Numbered from the stretch's first letter, positions 5,845 through 12,311 are shown. The stretch is 12,311 nt of DNA from an uncultured Clostridia bacterium (GCA_934249265.1 CAKQKQ010000058.1:1-12311); one strand, 5' to 3'. The notes: a model not told the origin generated them from the sequence alone. Program-made: numbers and translations.

Positions 5845-5930
5845 CTATCGCTTTCGTTTTAGCCGCTTTGACTTCGCTTTTTTTGCCCAGCAACTTGCCG
5901 TTTTACTCTCTTTTTTAGCCCATTTACCAT
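5845..5930 (-). other. Intergenic stretch with GC-richer segment and a 23-codon basic reading frame, function unclear
   Basis: Between the tRNA promoter and the YjzC-like gene, about 85 bp is clearly richer in G+C than its surroundings. On the minus strand it reads from ATG 5930 to TAA 5859 as a 23-residue, very basic peptide (begins MVNGLKKRVKRQVAGQ). A second frame without an ATG is also lysine/arginine-rich and stops at 5845. There is no Shine-Dalgarno sequence and no recognisable promoter, so it is not called a gene. It may be a decayed gene end or a dispersed repeat. An 8-bp perfect palindrome with a 3-nt loop (5828-5846) lies at its left end. The rest, to 6088, holds only AT-rich DNA, a weak promoter candidate and the leader hairpin of the next gene. 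Confidence 0.3.
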
Positions 5931-5959
5931 ATTAAAAATAGATTAAACCCGAAAAAATT

Positions 5960-5988
5960 TTTATTAAAAATTAAAATATTTTTATAAT
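5960..5988 (+). promoter_or_regulatory. Possible promoter of the YjzC-like gene
   Basis: TATAAT at 5983-5988 is a perfect -10 box, but the hexamer 17 bp upstream (TTTATT, 5960-5965) matches only half of TTGACA, and the surrounding DNA is so AT-rich that a chance match is likely. Transcription would start near 5995 and give a leader of about 95 nt. Confidence 0.35.
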
Positions 5989-6030
5989 CAATACATAAAA
6001 ACAATTATTCGGCGCAAAACTAATTAAGTA

Positions 6031-6068
6031 AAATCGTATTACAGTCGGTTTTCGATTATATGCGATTT
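6031..6068 (+). promoter_or_regulatory. Leader hairpin before the YjzC-like gene
   Basis: AAATCGTAT (6031-6039) pairs with ATGCGATTT (6060-6068), 9 bp with one T-G pair, and the 20-nt loop contains a small TCG/CGA inner stem (6045-6047 with 6053-6055). It ends 6 nt before the GGAGGT ribosome-binding site. It could be an RNA structure in the 5' leader or a DNA operator; the sequence does not decide which. Confidence 0.45.
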
Positions 6069-6088
6069 TTATATGGAGGTACAAATTT

Positions 6089-6244
6089 ATGCAAAAATTC
6101 AGACCGGGCGATATCGCGCCTAAATCATCTAACTACAAAGTAATCTCTAAAGAAGGTTACAAAGTCAACACCGTTTACGTAGACGCGGGCAACAAATTCC
6201 CACCCACGCAACAATCGGGTTATTATTACGAGTTTGACGATTAA
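6089..6244 (+). CDS. YjzC-like small protein
   Basis: A 51-residue protein, too short for many gene callers, with a strong GGAGGT Shine-Dalgarno sequence (6075-6080) spaced 8 nt before the ATG. It begins MQKFRPGDIAPKSSNYKV and later has VDAGNKFPPTQQSGYYYEF. The opening RFxxGDxAPxSG-type motif and the GDxFPPT-type motif near residues 35-40 are the signature of the small YjzC-like family of Bacillota, whose role is unknown. There is no signal peptide or membrane segment. It is the only clear plus-strand gene here, lying between the divergent tRNA operon and the convergent ispH/rpsA operon. The strong ribosome-binding site and conserved motif make it a real gene. Confidence 0.85.
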   Translation: MQKFRPGDIAPKSSNYKVISKEGYKVNTVYVDAGNKFPPTQQSGYYYEFDD

Positions 6245-6297
6245 TCGATAAAATCAATAAAAAACTACAAGATAAAAAATTCAATATAAAGAAAAAC

Positions 6298-6323
6298 AAG
6301 GCACTTCTTTTTAGAAGTGCCTT
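6298..6323. terminator. Convergent terminator shared by the YjzC-like gene and the ispH/rpsA operon
   Basis: AAGGCACTTCT (6298-6308) and AGAAGTGCCTT (6313-6323) form a perfect 11-bp stem with a TTTT loop. Read on the minus strand the stem is followed by GTTTTTC, a good tail for the large operon whose last stop is at 6354. On the plus strand the tail is only AATTTAT, so termination of the YjzC-like gene may be weaker. Confidence 0.88.
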
Positions 6324-6353
6324 AATTTATGTCAAATTTAATTTAAACCGAAA

Positions 6354-8435
6354 TTAGTTGTTGTTTAAAAGTTCGGCAATGGAAACTCCGCCTTCGGATT
6401 CGTTCCATTCGGTTACTTCGTCGGGATCAACAGTTCTTTCTTTTCTCGGTTTTCTTGCCTTAGCGGGTTTTTCCTCGCCTTCAGCCTCTTCCTTCTTGTC
6501 CTTTCTGGGTTGTCTTTCGGGAGCGGGAGTCATAGCCTTGATAGAAAGAGTCATCTTTTCCTTTTCAAAGTCGATACCGATGATCTTTGCTTCTACTTCT
6601 TGACCAACTGTAAGCGCAGCCTTAGGATCTTCAAGCCATTCGTGAGAAATTTGAGAAACGTGAACAAGTCCGTCGATACCGGGTTCAACTTCTACGAATA
6701 CGCCGAAGTTAACTACTCTTACAACCTTGCCGGTGATTACGTCTCCAACGATATACTTGTCGGCAACCAAATCCCACGGTCTGGGTTGAAGTTGTTTATA
6801 ACCGATAGAAACTTTCTTTTGCTCTTTATCGCATTTAAGTACCTTAAATTCATACTCTTTGTTGAGTTCGAGTACTTCTGCGGGAGACTTAACGTTGCCC
6901 CAAGACAAATCGGAAATGTGAGCAAGGCAATCGAAACCGTTTACGTCAACAAATGCGCCGAATTGAGCAAATCTTACTACAGTGCCCTTTACAACGTCGC
7001 CTTCGTTGATGTTAGCGAAAAATGCAGCCTCTTTTTCCTCTTTAATTCTTGCTTTTTCCGCTCTTTCAGCCTCGATAAGAACTCTTGCGGAAGCAACGAT
7101 ATTCTTTCTTCTTGCTTCGGACTCAACTTGAGTTGCCTTAACGGTCAAAGTCTTGCCTACGTACTTTTCAAGGTCTTTTACAAAGCCTACTCTGATTTGC
7201 GAAGACGGAATAAATACCGAATAACTACCGAGTTTAGCAGTAAGACCGCCCTTGTTGAATCCGTCTACCGTAACGGTAAATTCTTGACCGTCTTTGATTT
7301 TAGCAACTGCTTCTTCCTCTTCTAATTGTTTAGCAATAGCCTTTTCGGAAAGTTGAACGGGATTCAAAGCAACTATCATTACTTCGATTTCGTCGCCGAG
7401 TTTTGCAGCATAATCGTCTTTGTTGTAAACTTCGCAATTGATTTCATCTTTGGGAAGAAGAATCTCTTTCTTCGTACCAACGATGTATAACGCTAAACCT
7501 TCATCTGTTGCAGAAGAAATAGTCGCTTTAATCTTTTGACCTTTCTTAAATTTAGGTTGCTCGTCCATTTTTGCAACTGCTTCTTCCATTTCATTTGAAA
7601 CTTTAACTTCTGTACTCATCTTTGTAAAAACCTCCACTGATTGTTCGTATGGCGTCGATGCGCCCGAAACAATGCCTACCTTTTTAAAACGTTTAATATT
7701 ATGTATTTCGAGTTCTACAGGCGTAGAAATAAGAAATACATCTTTACAGTGCGCCGCGCATATATCGTACAACTTTCGAGTATTGCTACTATTTTTGCCG
7801 CCGATAACTATCATCGCATCGCAATTTTGAGATAAAATTTCCGCTTCATCCTGTCTCTCTTTTGTAGTATAACAAATTGTCGGGAAAATTTCAAGCGTTT
7901 TATTGAAATTATTTTGTAAAATACTTAAAATTTTATTAAATTTTTCATTTGAATAGGTGGTTTGCGACACAAGGCATACTTTTTCGAGCGAATATACCTT
8001 TTCAAGGTCGTTTTCGTCGCTTATTATAACGGCTTTGTTTTCGCACCAACCGTTTGTGCCTACCACTTCGGGATGAGTCTTTTCACCCACTATAACTATG
8101 CTGTAACCAAGCGAATTATACTTTTCGACTATCGAGTGAATTTTCGCGACGAAACCGCACGTGCAGTCGACTATTTTCACGTTTTTTTGCTCGAGCGCGG
8201 CATATACATCTTTACCCACTCCGTGCGACCTGATTATAAGAGTTGCTCCGCTTGGCACTTCGTTGGCGGAGTTTACCGTTTTTACCCCTTTATTTTCAAT
8301 CGACTTAACAACCTCTTCGTTGTGGATAATTTCTCCCAGCACGTAAACGCCGTCTTTGCCGAGTTTTTCCGCGGTATCTACAGCCCTTTTTACACCGACG
8401 CAAAAGCCGCTGTGTTTTGCGATAACAATTTCCAT
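6354..8435 (-). CDS. ispH: IspH (HMBPP reductase) fused to ribosomal protein S1
   Basis: A 693-residue two-part protein. Residues 1-270 are IspH/LytB, the [4Fe-4S] enzyme that reduces HMBPP to IPP and DMAPP in the last step of the MEP isoprenoid pathway. Cluster cysteines are C12, C93 and C188; substrate residues include H38, H71, H121-P-E123, T159/T160, S216/S217/N218 and S260. Residues about 295-636 hold four S1 RNA-binding domains (about 295-368, 379-455, 474-547, 560-634), and a charged Lys/Glu tail follows. The fusion is known from Clostridia. The ATG shares one base with the plsC stop (TAATG). The S1 half looks independently translatable: see the internal start at 7619. Codon choice shifts at the junction, from TCG/ACG/AAA-rich in the IspH part to ACT/AAG/AGA-rich in the S1 part, typical of highly expressed genes. 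Confidence 0.97.
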   Translation of the reverse strand: MEIVIAKHSGFCVGVKRAVDTAEKLGKDGVYVLGEIIHNEEVVKSIENKGVKTVNSANEVPSGATLIIRSHGVGKDVYAALEQKNVKIVDCTCGFVAKIHSIVEKYNSLGYSIVIVGEKTHPEVVGTNGWCENKAVIISDENDLEKVYSLEKVCLVSQTTYSNEKFNKILSILQNNFNKTLEIFPTICYTTKERQDEAEILSQNCDAMIVIGGKNSSNTRKLYDICAAHCKDVFLISTPVELEIHNIKRFKKVGIVSGASTPYEQSVEVFTKMSTEVKVSNEMEEAVAKMDEQPKFKKGQKIKATISSATDEGLALYIVGTKKEILLPKDEINCEVYNKDDYAAKLGDEIEVMIVALNPVQLSEKAIAKQLEEEEAVAKIKDGQEFTVTVDGFNKGGLTAKLGSYSVFIPSSQIRVGFVKDLEKYVGKTLTVKATQVESEARRKNIVASARVLIEAERAEKARIKEEKEAAFFANINEGDVVKGTVVRFAQFGAFVDVNGFDCLAHISDLSWGNVKSPAEVLELNKEYEFKVLKCDKEQKKVSIGYKQLQPRPWDLVADKYIVGDVITGKVVRVVNFGVFVEVEPGIDGLVHVSQISHEWLEDPKAALTVGQEVEAKIIGIDFEKEKMTLSIKAMTPAPERQPRKDKKEEAEGEEKPAKARKPRKERTVDPDEVTEWNESEGGVSIAELLNNN
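7617..7635 (-). promoter_or_regulatory. rpsA: Internal ribosome-binding site and start for free S1
   Basis: GGAGG (7635-7631 on the minus strand) stands 11 nt before an in-frame ATG (7619-7617), codon 273 of the fusion. This lies between the end of IspH and the first S1 domain. Initiation here would yield a 421-residue free S1 with all four domains. Spacing is slightly long but workable. This is inference from sequence. Confidence 0.55.
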
Positions 8436-9076
8436 TATTTCTTTTTACCGCCGCGTTTTTTAGAATTTACTATTTCGTCGAGCGCGTCCATACATTTAAG
8501 CATTTCTTCGCGCATTTTCTCGTTCATTTGTTGCCCCATTTCGTTTGTGTACTTCATACCGTAAAACGCTTCAAACGTAAAGGGTTTGCCTATATAAACG
8601 TAATTTTTTCTGAAAATTCTGCCGGGGTGATGAATTGCCATAGGCACGATTTGCGTTTGCGTTTTAAAAGCGAATACCCCCGCGCCGTCCTTTAAAGGCA
8701 ACAACTTAACTTCGTCGAAATGTCTGTTTCGCGTACCTTCGGGGAAAATCATTATGTCTTTGCCTTCTTTTATGCGTTTTAACACGGCTTTGGTTGCGTT
8801 TATATCGACGTGCTCTCTATCGACGGGAATTGCCCCGAGCGAACGCAAAAATCCGCCGAAAAATTTTTTTTGGGATAATTCTTTTTTAGAAAGAAAATAA
8901 ACTTTATGTTTAAAAGGCAAAGCGCACAACACTACGTCTATTTTGCCCAAGTGATTACATATACCTATGCAATTTTGGTTTTTGGGCGGTATATTTTCTT
9001 TGCCGTAAAATTTGGTAGGATAAAATAAGGCTATAAAACCCCTTGCTATCGCTTTTGCGAGTTTGTAAAAAAACAT
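8435..9076 (-). CDS. plsC: 1-acyl-sn-glycerol-3-phosphate acyltransferase
   Basis: A 213-residue member of the PlsC/LPLAT family, which moves an acyl group to lysophosphatidate to give phosphatidate for membrane lipid synthesis at the inner membrane face. The catalytic HX4D motif is H42-LGKI-D47. The second block is GAIPVDRE (81-88), and the substrate block FPEGTRN is at 111-117, followed by a PLKDGAG block near 127-133. A hydrophobic N-terminal segment (about 8-20) may anchor it, and the C-terminus is lysine-rich. The start has a GGAGG Shine-Dalgarno sequence, 11 nt after the cmk stop. Its stop shares a base with the ispH start, so the two are probably translationally coupled. Confidence 0.95.
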   Translation of the reverse strand: MFFYKLAKAIARGFIALFYPTKFYGKENIPPKNQNCIGICNHLGKIDVVLCALPFKHKVYFLSKKELSQKKFFGGFLRSLGAIPVDREHVDINATKAVLKRIKEGKDIMIFPEGTRNRHFDEVKLLPLKDGAGVFAFKTQTQIVPMAIHHPGRIFRKNYVYIGKPFTFEAFYGMKYTNEMGQQMNEKMREEMLKCMDALDEIVNSKKRGGKKK

Positions 9077-9087
9077 GGCATTTCCTC

Positions 9088-9744
9088 CTACTTTTCGATT
9101 TTAGACAAAATATATGACGAAACCTCGTCTATCGTCATATCAGAAGTGTCAACGACTATTGCGTCGTCCGCTTGTTTTAAAGGAGCGAATTCTCTGTGAC
9201 TGTCTTGATAATCTCTCGCGATTACCTCTTTTTCTATCACGTCGTAATCTACTTTTTCGCCCTTTGCCATATGTTCGTTATATCTTCTCAACGCCCTGAC
9301 TTTTACATCAGCGGTCAAAAAGAATTTATACTTCGCGTCGGGAAGAACGTACGACCCTATATCTCTGCCGTCTAAAATGCAGTCGAGCGTTTTCGCTACC
9401 TCTCTTTGCATTTCAACCATTTTAAGTCTCACGCACTTATGCGCGGAAACCGTAGACGACGCCATTGAAATTTCTTTCGTGCGTATAAACGAAGATACGT
9501 CCTTGCCGTCGAGAATATTTTTTTGAACTCCCGAGTCGTATTCTATTTTTAAATCTATTTCTCCGATGATTTTGCTTACCGCGTCTCCGTCGGAGGGGTC
9601 TATACCCAAACTCAACACCTTTAAAGCGACGCTGCGATACATTGCGCCCGTATCTAAATGTAAAATATTAAGTTTGTTTGCGACAATTTTCGCGACGGTG
9701 CTTTTGCCGCTGCCGGCAGGTCCGTCAATCGCTATGTTAAGCAT
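9088..9744 (-). CDS. cmk: Cytidylate kinase
   Basis: A 218-residue (d)CMP kinase, which phosphorylates CMP and dCMP with ATP in pyrimidine nucleotide supply. The P-loop is GPAGSGKST (8-16), the CMP-binding region starts with DTGAMYR (31-37), DGRDIG lies at 125-130, and the lid region has RRYNEH and RDYQDSHRE (177-185). The open frame extends 19 codons further upstream, but ATG 9744 is chosen because it places the P-loop at the usual distance and has GGAGAG 6 nt upstream. Length is normal for the short bacterial form. A 126-bp gap with degenerate repeats precedes it, the only sizeable gap in this operon. Confidence 0.96.
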   Translation of the reverse strand: MLNIAIDGPAGSGKSTVAKIVANKLNILHLDTGAMYRSVALKVLSLGIDPSDGDAVSKIIGEIDLKIEYDSGVQKNILDGKDVSSFIRTKEISMASSTVSAHKCVRLKMVEMQREVAKTLDCILDGRDIGSYVLPDAKYKFFLTADVKVRALRRYNEHMAKGEKVDYDVIEKEVIARDYQDSHREFAPLKQADDAIVVDTSDMTIDEVSSYILSKIEK

Positions 9745-9767
9745 GTGGCTCTCCTTTTTATTTTTTA

Positions 9768-9888
9768 GCAAAATACTTTTAAAATTTTCTTGCAATAACA
9801 ATTATAATCTATTGCAAAAAACACTTTTAAAATTTTCCCGCAATTTACTTTAATCTATTATAAAAATATTTTAATCTTTTCCCGCAAT
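9768..9888 (-). repeat. Degenerate tandem repeat between the flavoprotein gene and cmk
   Basis: Three imperfect units follow one another on the minus strand: 9888-9845 (44 bp), 9844-9797 (48 bp) and a partial unit 9796-9768. Each begins ATTGC(G/A)(G/A)GAAAA, and units two and three share AAAATTTTAAAAGT. The first unit starts inside the last codons of the flavoprotein gene (Ile-Ala-Gly-Lys), so the array looks like duplication of a coding end. Units one and two each contain a TATAAT (9862-9857, 9806-9801). Confidence 0.6.
9801..9830 (-). promoter_or_regulatory. Possible internal promoter for cmk-plsC-ispH/rpsA
   Basis: TATAAT (9806-9801) preceded by TTAAAA 18 bp upstream (9830-9825) lies in the repeat array about 57 nt before the cmk ATG. 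The -35 is weak and the region is very AT-rich, so this is only a candidate. Confidence 0.3.
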
Positions 9889-11088
9889 ATATCCCGTTGA
9901 AAGGGCTATTTGAATATTAAACCCGCCCGTAAAAGCGTCTACGTCGATTACTTCGCCCGCAAAATATAAGCCTTTAATAAGTTTGCTTTGCATATTTTTA
10001 GGGCTGATTTCCTTTACGCTTACGCCGCCCGAAGTGACGATAGCCTCTTCTACGTTTCTCAAAGAAACGGGAGTCAAATTAATGCGTTTTAAGGCGTTTA
10101 CAAGCCTTTTTCTCTCCTCAATAGATACGGCGTTGTTCTTTTTTTCGGGATTTATTCCGCTGATTTTTATAATTTCGGAAATTAAACTTTTGGGAAGTAA
10201 TTTATCCAAAGAATTTTTCAACGCTTTATTTTTATATTCGTTGAAATCGCGCAATATTCTCTCTTCAAGCACCTCGTCGGTAAGTGCGGGTTTTAAATCG
10301 AGAACGAGTTTTACGTCGTTTATATTATATTTATTGATAATGCTCGACGCCGACAACACTATAGGACCGGATATCCCCAAATGAGTAAACAGCATTTCGC
10401 CGAAACCCGAATAAACTTCTTTTTCGCCTAAATATGCGGTAAGTCTTACGTTTTTAAGGGTTACGCCCGAAAGTTTTGCGCACGTATCGCCCTTGATATT
10501 TATCCCGACAAGCGCGGGCTTGGGGGCAATTACGTTGTGTCCCGCATTTTCGGCAAATTTGTACCCGTCGCCCGTACTGCCCGTCGAAGAATAACTCACT
10601 CCACCCGTACACACGACGACTTTATCGGCAAAATATTTCCCTTTATCGGTAATTACACCCTTAATTTCTCCGTTTTCGACCATCAAAGAACGACATTCCT
10701 CTAAAAGATGCACGTCAACGCCGACGTTTTGCAAGGCTTTTGAAAAGCATTTTATCACGTCGCTCGATTTGTCGGACAGCGGAAAAACTCTGTTTCCCCT
10801 TTCGGTTTTCACTTGCAAACCGTTACTTTTTAAAAATTCAAGCGTATCTTCGGTGGAAAAAGCGTTTATCGCGCCGAACAAAAACTTGGGATTAGTGACG
10901 ACGTTGGACAAAAATTCTTCGTTGTCGCAATCGTTTGTCACGTTGCATCTGCCTTTGCCCGTAATATAAAGTTTTTTACCGAGTTTTTCGTTTTTTTCGA
11001 TTAAAATCACGTCGTCGCCGTCGGTTGCGCGGCTTATGGCGCACATCATTCCGGCAGGACCGCCGCCGATTACAATTACTTTACTCAT
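9871..11088 (-). CDS. HI0933-family FAD/NAD(P)-dependent oxidoreductase (YtfP/YhiN/BaiN-like)
   Basis: A 405-residue flavoprotein of normal family length. The N-terminal dinucleotide-binding fold shows IGGGPAG (7-13) and the ribose-binding acidic residue E31 (LIEKNE), followed by the family hallmark TGKGRCNVTN (43-52). VVCTGGVSYSSTGSTGDGY (about 158-176) is the second FAD motif. The C-terminus has GLYFAGEVIDVDAFTGG, then the ending GFNIQIALSTGYIAGKD. The physiological substrate of most members is unknown; related proteins have been annotated as aminoacetone oxidase-like, or BaiN in bile-acid work, and neither role can be assigned here. Its ATG lies inside the last 8 nt of surE with only a weak AAAGAAA upstream, so translation is probably coupled. 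Confidence 0.92.
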   Translation of the reverse strand: MSKVIVIGGGPAGMMCAISRATDGDDVILIEKNEKLGKKLYITGKGRCNVTNDCDNEEFLSNVVTNPKFLFGAINAFSTEDTLEFLKSNGLQVKTERGNRVFPLSDKSSDVIKCFSKALQNVGVDVHLLEECRSLMVENGEIKGVITDKGKYFADKVVVCTGGVSYSSTGSTGDGYKFAENAGHNVIAPKPALVGINIKGDTCAKLSGVTLKNVRLTAYLGEKEVYSGFGEMLFTHLGISGPIVLSASSIINKYNINDVKLVLDLKPALTDEVLEERILRDFNEYKNKALKNSLDKLLPKSLISEIIKISGINPEKKNNAVSIEERKRLVNALKRINLTPVSLRNVEEAIVTSGGVSVKEISPKNMQSKLIKGLYFAGEVIDVDAFTGGFNIQIALSTGYIAGKD

Positions 11089-11824
11089 TTTCTTTTTTTA
11101 GTTTTTCAAGCATGCTAAAATCCGTCCTTTCCGTAATTATGGGAGTGACGGTGACGTATCCTTCGTTGCACAACTCTACGTCGCAATCTCTGTCGATATT
11201 GTTGTTTATAATGGGGTCGCCCACAAGCATAAACGTGTTGTTGTCGGTAAGCACGTAATTATCGGTGTACAACTGAACGCCGAGTTTTGTAAACTTTACG
11301 CCTTTGATTTTATCAATAGGTAAATTCGGAATATTTACGTTGAAGGTACAAAGCGTATCGAGATGATTTTTAAGTAAATTCATTATTTTTTTAACCGCCT
11401 CGCCGCTCGAAACGAAATCGTACGACGAAAAAGCGTTGTTTGAAAACGCTATGGCGGGTATACCGCAAACGTTTGCCTCTACCCCCGCCGAAACCGTGCC
11501 CGAATAGTACACGTCCGTGCCGAGATTGCCGCCGTGGTTTATACCCGAGCAAACAAGGTCGAATTTTACGTTGTCGAAATAATGTATACCGAATTTAACG
11601 CAGTCGGCGGGCGTTCCGCTTAAAGAATACCACTCAACTCCGTCTAAAATATTTACTTTTTTTAAGGATAATTCTTTAAAAATGCTTAAAGAATGTGAAA
11701 ACGCCGACCTGTTGCCGTCAGGCGCGACTACGTAAACTTTGTGTCCTTCGTCACGTAAAACTTTAGCGAGAGTAAATATGCCCTCGCTAAAGATTCCGTC
11801 GTCATTGCTGACTAAAATATTCAT
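11081..11824 (-). CDS. surE: SurE, 5'/3'-nucleotidase
   Basis: A 247-residue SurE-family metal-dependent phosphatase, which dephosphorylates nucleoside 5'- and 3'-monophosphates in the cytoplasm. The motifs are in order: NDDG with metal ligands D8 and D9, APDGNRSA with S40, SGTPADCV (69-76), and SGINHGGNLG (93-102) with metal ligand N96, then DVYYSGTVSAGVEA, also highly conserved. The family is about 250 residues, so it is complete. The start codon shares one base with the preceding stop (TAATG, 11826-11822), and the end overlaps the flavoprotein gene by 8 nt. Confidence 0.97.
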   Translation of the reverse strand: MNILVSNDDGIFSEGIFTLAKVLRDEGHKVYVVAPDGNRSAFSHSLSIFKELSLKKVNILDGVEWYSLSGTPADCVKFGIHYFDNVKFDLVCSGINHGGNLGTDVYYSGTVSAGVEANVCGIPAIAFSNNAFSSYDFVSSGEAVKKIMNLLKNHLDTLCTFNVNIPNLPIDKIKGVKFTKLGVQLYTDNYVLTDNNTFMLVGDPIINNNIDRDCDVELCNEGYVTVTPIITERTDFSMLEKLKKENE

Positions 11825-12311
11825 TATGCAGGATAAACCTTGTTTTTGTTGTCGGCAAGGTTTTTATCTATTCCCTGATTTTTCGCAAGTCTGTATTTGA
11901 AGAAGTTTAACGATACTTCGGGGAACATTGCATACGAAAGTACGTCTTCTTCTTGCGTGTAATATTCGGACATTGCCGCTTTAAGAGTGTCGTACTCTTT
12001 TACGGTAAGGTCTTCTTTTACGAGTTTAGCGTCGCCGCAGCACTTTTTAACGACTTCCGGATCGCAAGGTGCGGGCAAATTGCCGTAACCGCCCAAAAGA
12101 AGGTTTTTAAACTCTTTGGTAACCATTTTGTATCTCTCGCCGTTTAATACGTTCAATACGGCTTGAGTACCGACGATTTGGCTCGACGGCGTAACGAGAG
12201 GCGGATAACCTGCGTCTTTACGTACGTTAGGTACTTCTTCGAGTACTTGGTCAAGTTTGTCGAGTTTACCTTGTTGCTTCAATTGACCCATAAGGTTTGA
12301 AAGCATACCGC
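11824..12311 (-). CDS. Oxaloacetate decarboxylase alpha / pyruvate carboxylase subunit B, carboxyltransferase C-terminal part (5' end outside window)
   Basis: The visible 161 residues are the C-terminal part of a PYC/OADA-type carboxyltransferase; the frame is open to the right edge (GGM before LSNLMGQL), so the methionine at 12306 is internal and not the start. Conserved features are GYPPLVTPSSQIVGTQAV (33-50 from that methionine) and YKMVTKEFKNLLLGGYGNLPAP (59-80). The chain ends about 35 residues after SYAMFPEV without a biotinyl domain, so the biotin carrier must be a separate protein. The partner enzyme would move CO2 between biotin and pyruvate/oxaloacetate. Whether it works as a Na+-pumping decarboxylase or as pyruvate carboxylase depends on partner genes not visible here. 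Its TAA overlaps the surE ATG by one base. Confidence 0.92.
   Translation of the reverse strand, partial: GMLSNLMGQLKQQGKLDKLDQVLEEVPNVRKDAGYPPLVTPSSQIVGTQAVLNVLNGERYKMVTKEFKNLLLGGYGNLPAPCDPEVVKKCCGDAKLVKEDLTVKEYDTLKAAMSEYYTQEEDVLSYAMFPEVSLNFFKYRLAKNQGIDKNLADNKNKVYPA

Noticed and set aside
6510..7325. Plus-strand frame of 271 codons opposite the S1 half
   Set aside because: It lies entirely antisense to ispH/rpsA, has no ribosome-binding site or recognisable domain, and arises from the codon bias of the S1 domains.
7962..8564. Plus-strand frame of 200 codons opposite the IspH start and plsC end
   Set aside because: It is antisense to two well-supported genes, crosses their junction and shows no motif.
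9745..9801. Longer cmk with 19 extra N-terminal codons
   Set aside because: The extension lies in the degenerate repeat region, lacks a ribosome-binding site, and displaces the P-loop from its usual position; ATG 9744 has GGAGAG upstream.
12304..12306. ATG 12306 as the start of a 160-residue protein
   Set aside because: The frame continues without a stop to the edge as Gly-Gly-Met, and the sequence is the conserved interior of a PYC/OADA carboxyltransferase, so the gene is truncated by the window.
1..12311. CRISPR arrays, insertion sequences, prophage, toxin-antitoxin or defence genes
   Set aside because: No regularly spaced repeats, transposase or integrase motifs, or defence-type domains were seen; the only repeat is the short degenerate array at 9768-9888.

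Overview
The window looks like a piece of chromosome from a low-GC, spore-forming member of the Bacillota, most likely an uncultured Clostridia-type lineage. The evidence is the spoIIIA sporulation operon, an IspH-ribosomal protein S1 fusion of the kind known from Clostridia, a tRNA run in a Bacillota-like order with encoded CCA ends, an oxaloacetate/pyruvate carboxyltransferase subunit, and AT-rich intergenic DNA with sigma-A-type promoters and U-tailed hairpin terminators. Nearly everything is on the minus strand; the one clear plus-strand gene is a 51-codon YjzC-like gene. Species-level placement is not possible from the sequence alone.

Layout from low to high coordinates. (1) 1-2722, minus: spoIIIAA-AB-AC-AD-AE, with AE cut by the left edge. 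The four junctions are 4-nt ATGA or GTGA overlaps, and a good sigma-E-type promoter lies directly in front of spoIIIAA. (2) 2771-4342, minus: a MATE-family efflux transporter with its own promoter and terminator. (3) 4428-5085, minus: a small membrane protein with two C-terminal zinc ribbons, again with its own promoter and terminator. (4) 5140-5835, minus: a six-tRNA operon (Pro, CAU, Asp, Phe, Thr, Tyr) with a strong promoter preceded by helically phased A-tracts, a terminal hairpin, and an unexpected terminator-like hairpin between tRNA-Asp and tRNA-Phe. (5) 5845-6323: an intergenic stretch, then the plus-strand YjzC-like gene, then a hairpin terminator shared with the convergent operon. 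(6) 6354-12311, minus: a six-gene housekeeping operon, carboxyltransferase subunit (partial) - surE - HI0933-type flavoprotein - cmk - plsC - ispH/rpsA. All junctions are overlaps or short gaps except a 126-bp gap before cmk that contains a degenerate tandem repeat.

The spoIIIA products build the mother-cell half of the SpoIIIA-SpoIIQ channel needed for late forespore gene expression. The large operon combines nucleotide metabolism (SurE, Cmk), phospholipid synthesis (PlsC), isoprenoid synthesis (IspH) and translation (S1). I see no mobile element, CRISPR array, defence system or obviously new multi-gene system. The most interesting signals are regulatory: the hairpin inside the tRNA operon, a strong internal ribosome-binding site exactly at the IspH/S1 junction, and a sigma-E promoter placed so close to spoIIIAA that the mRNA may be leaderless.
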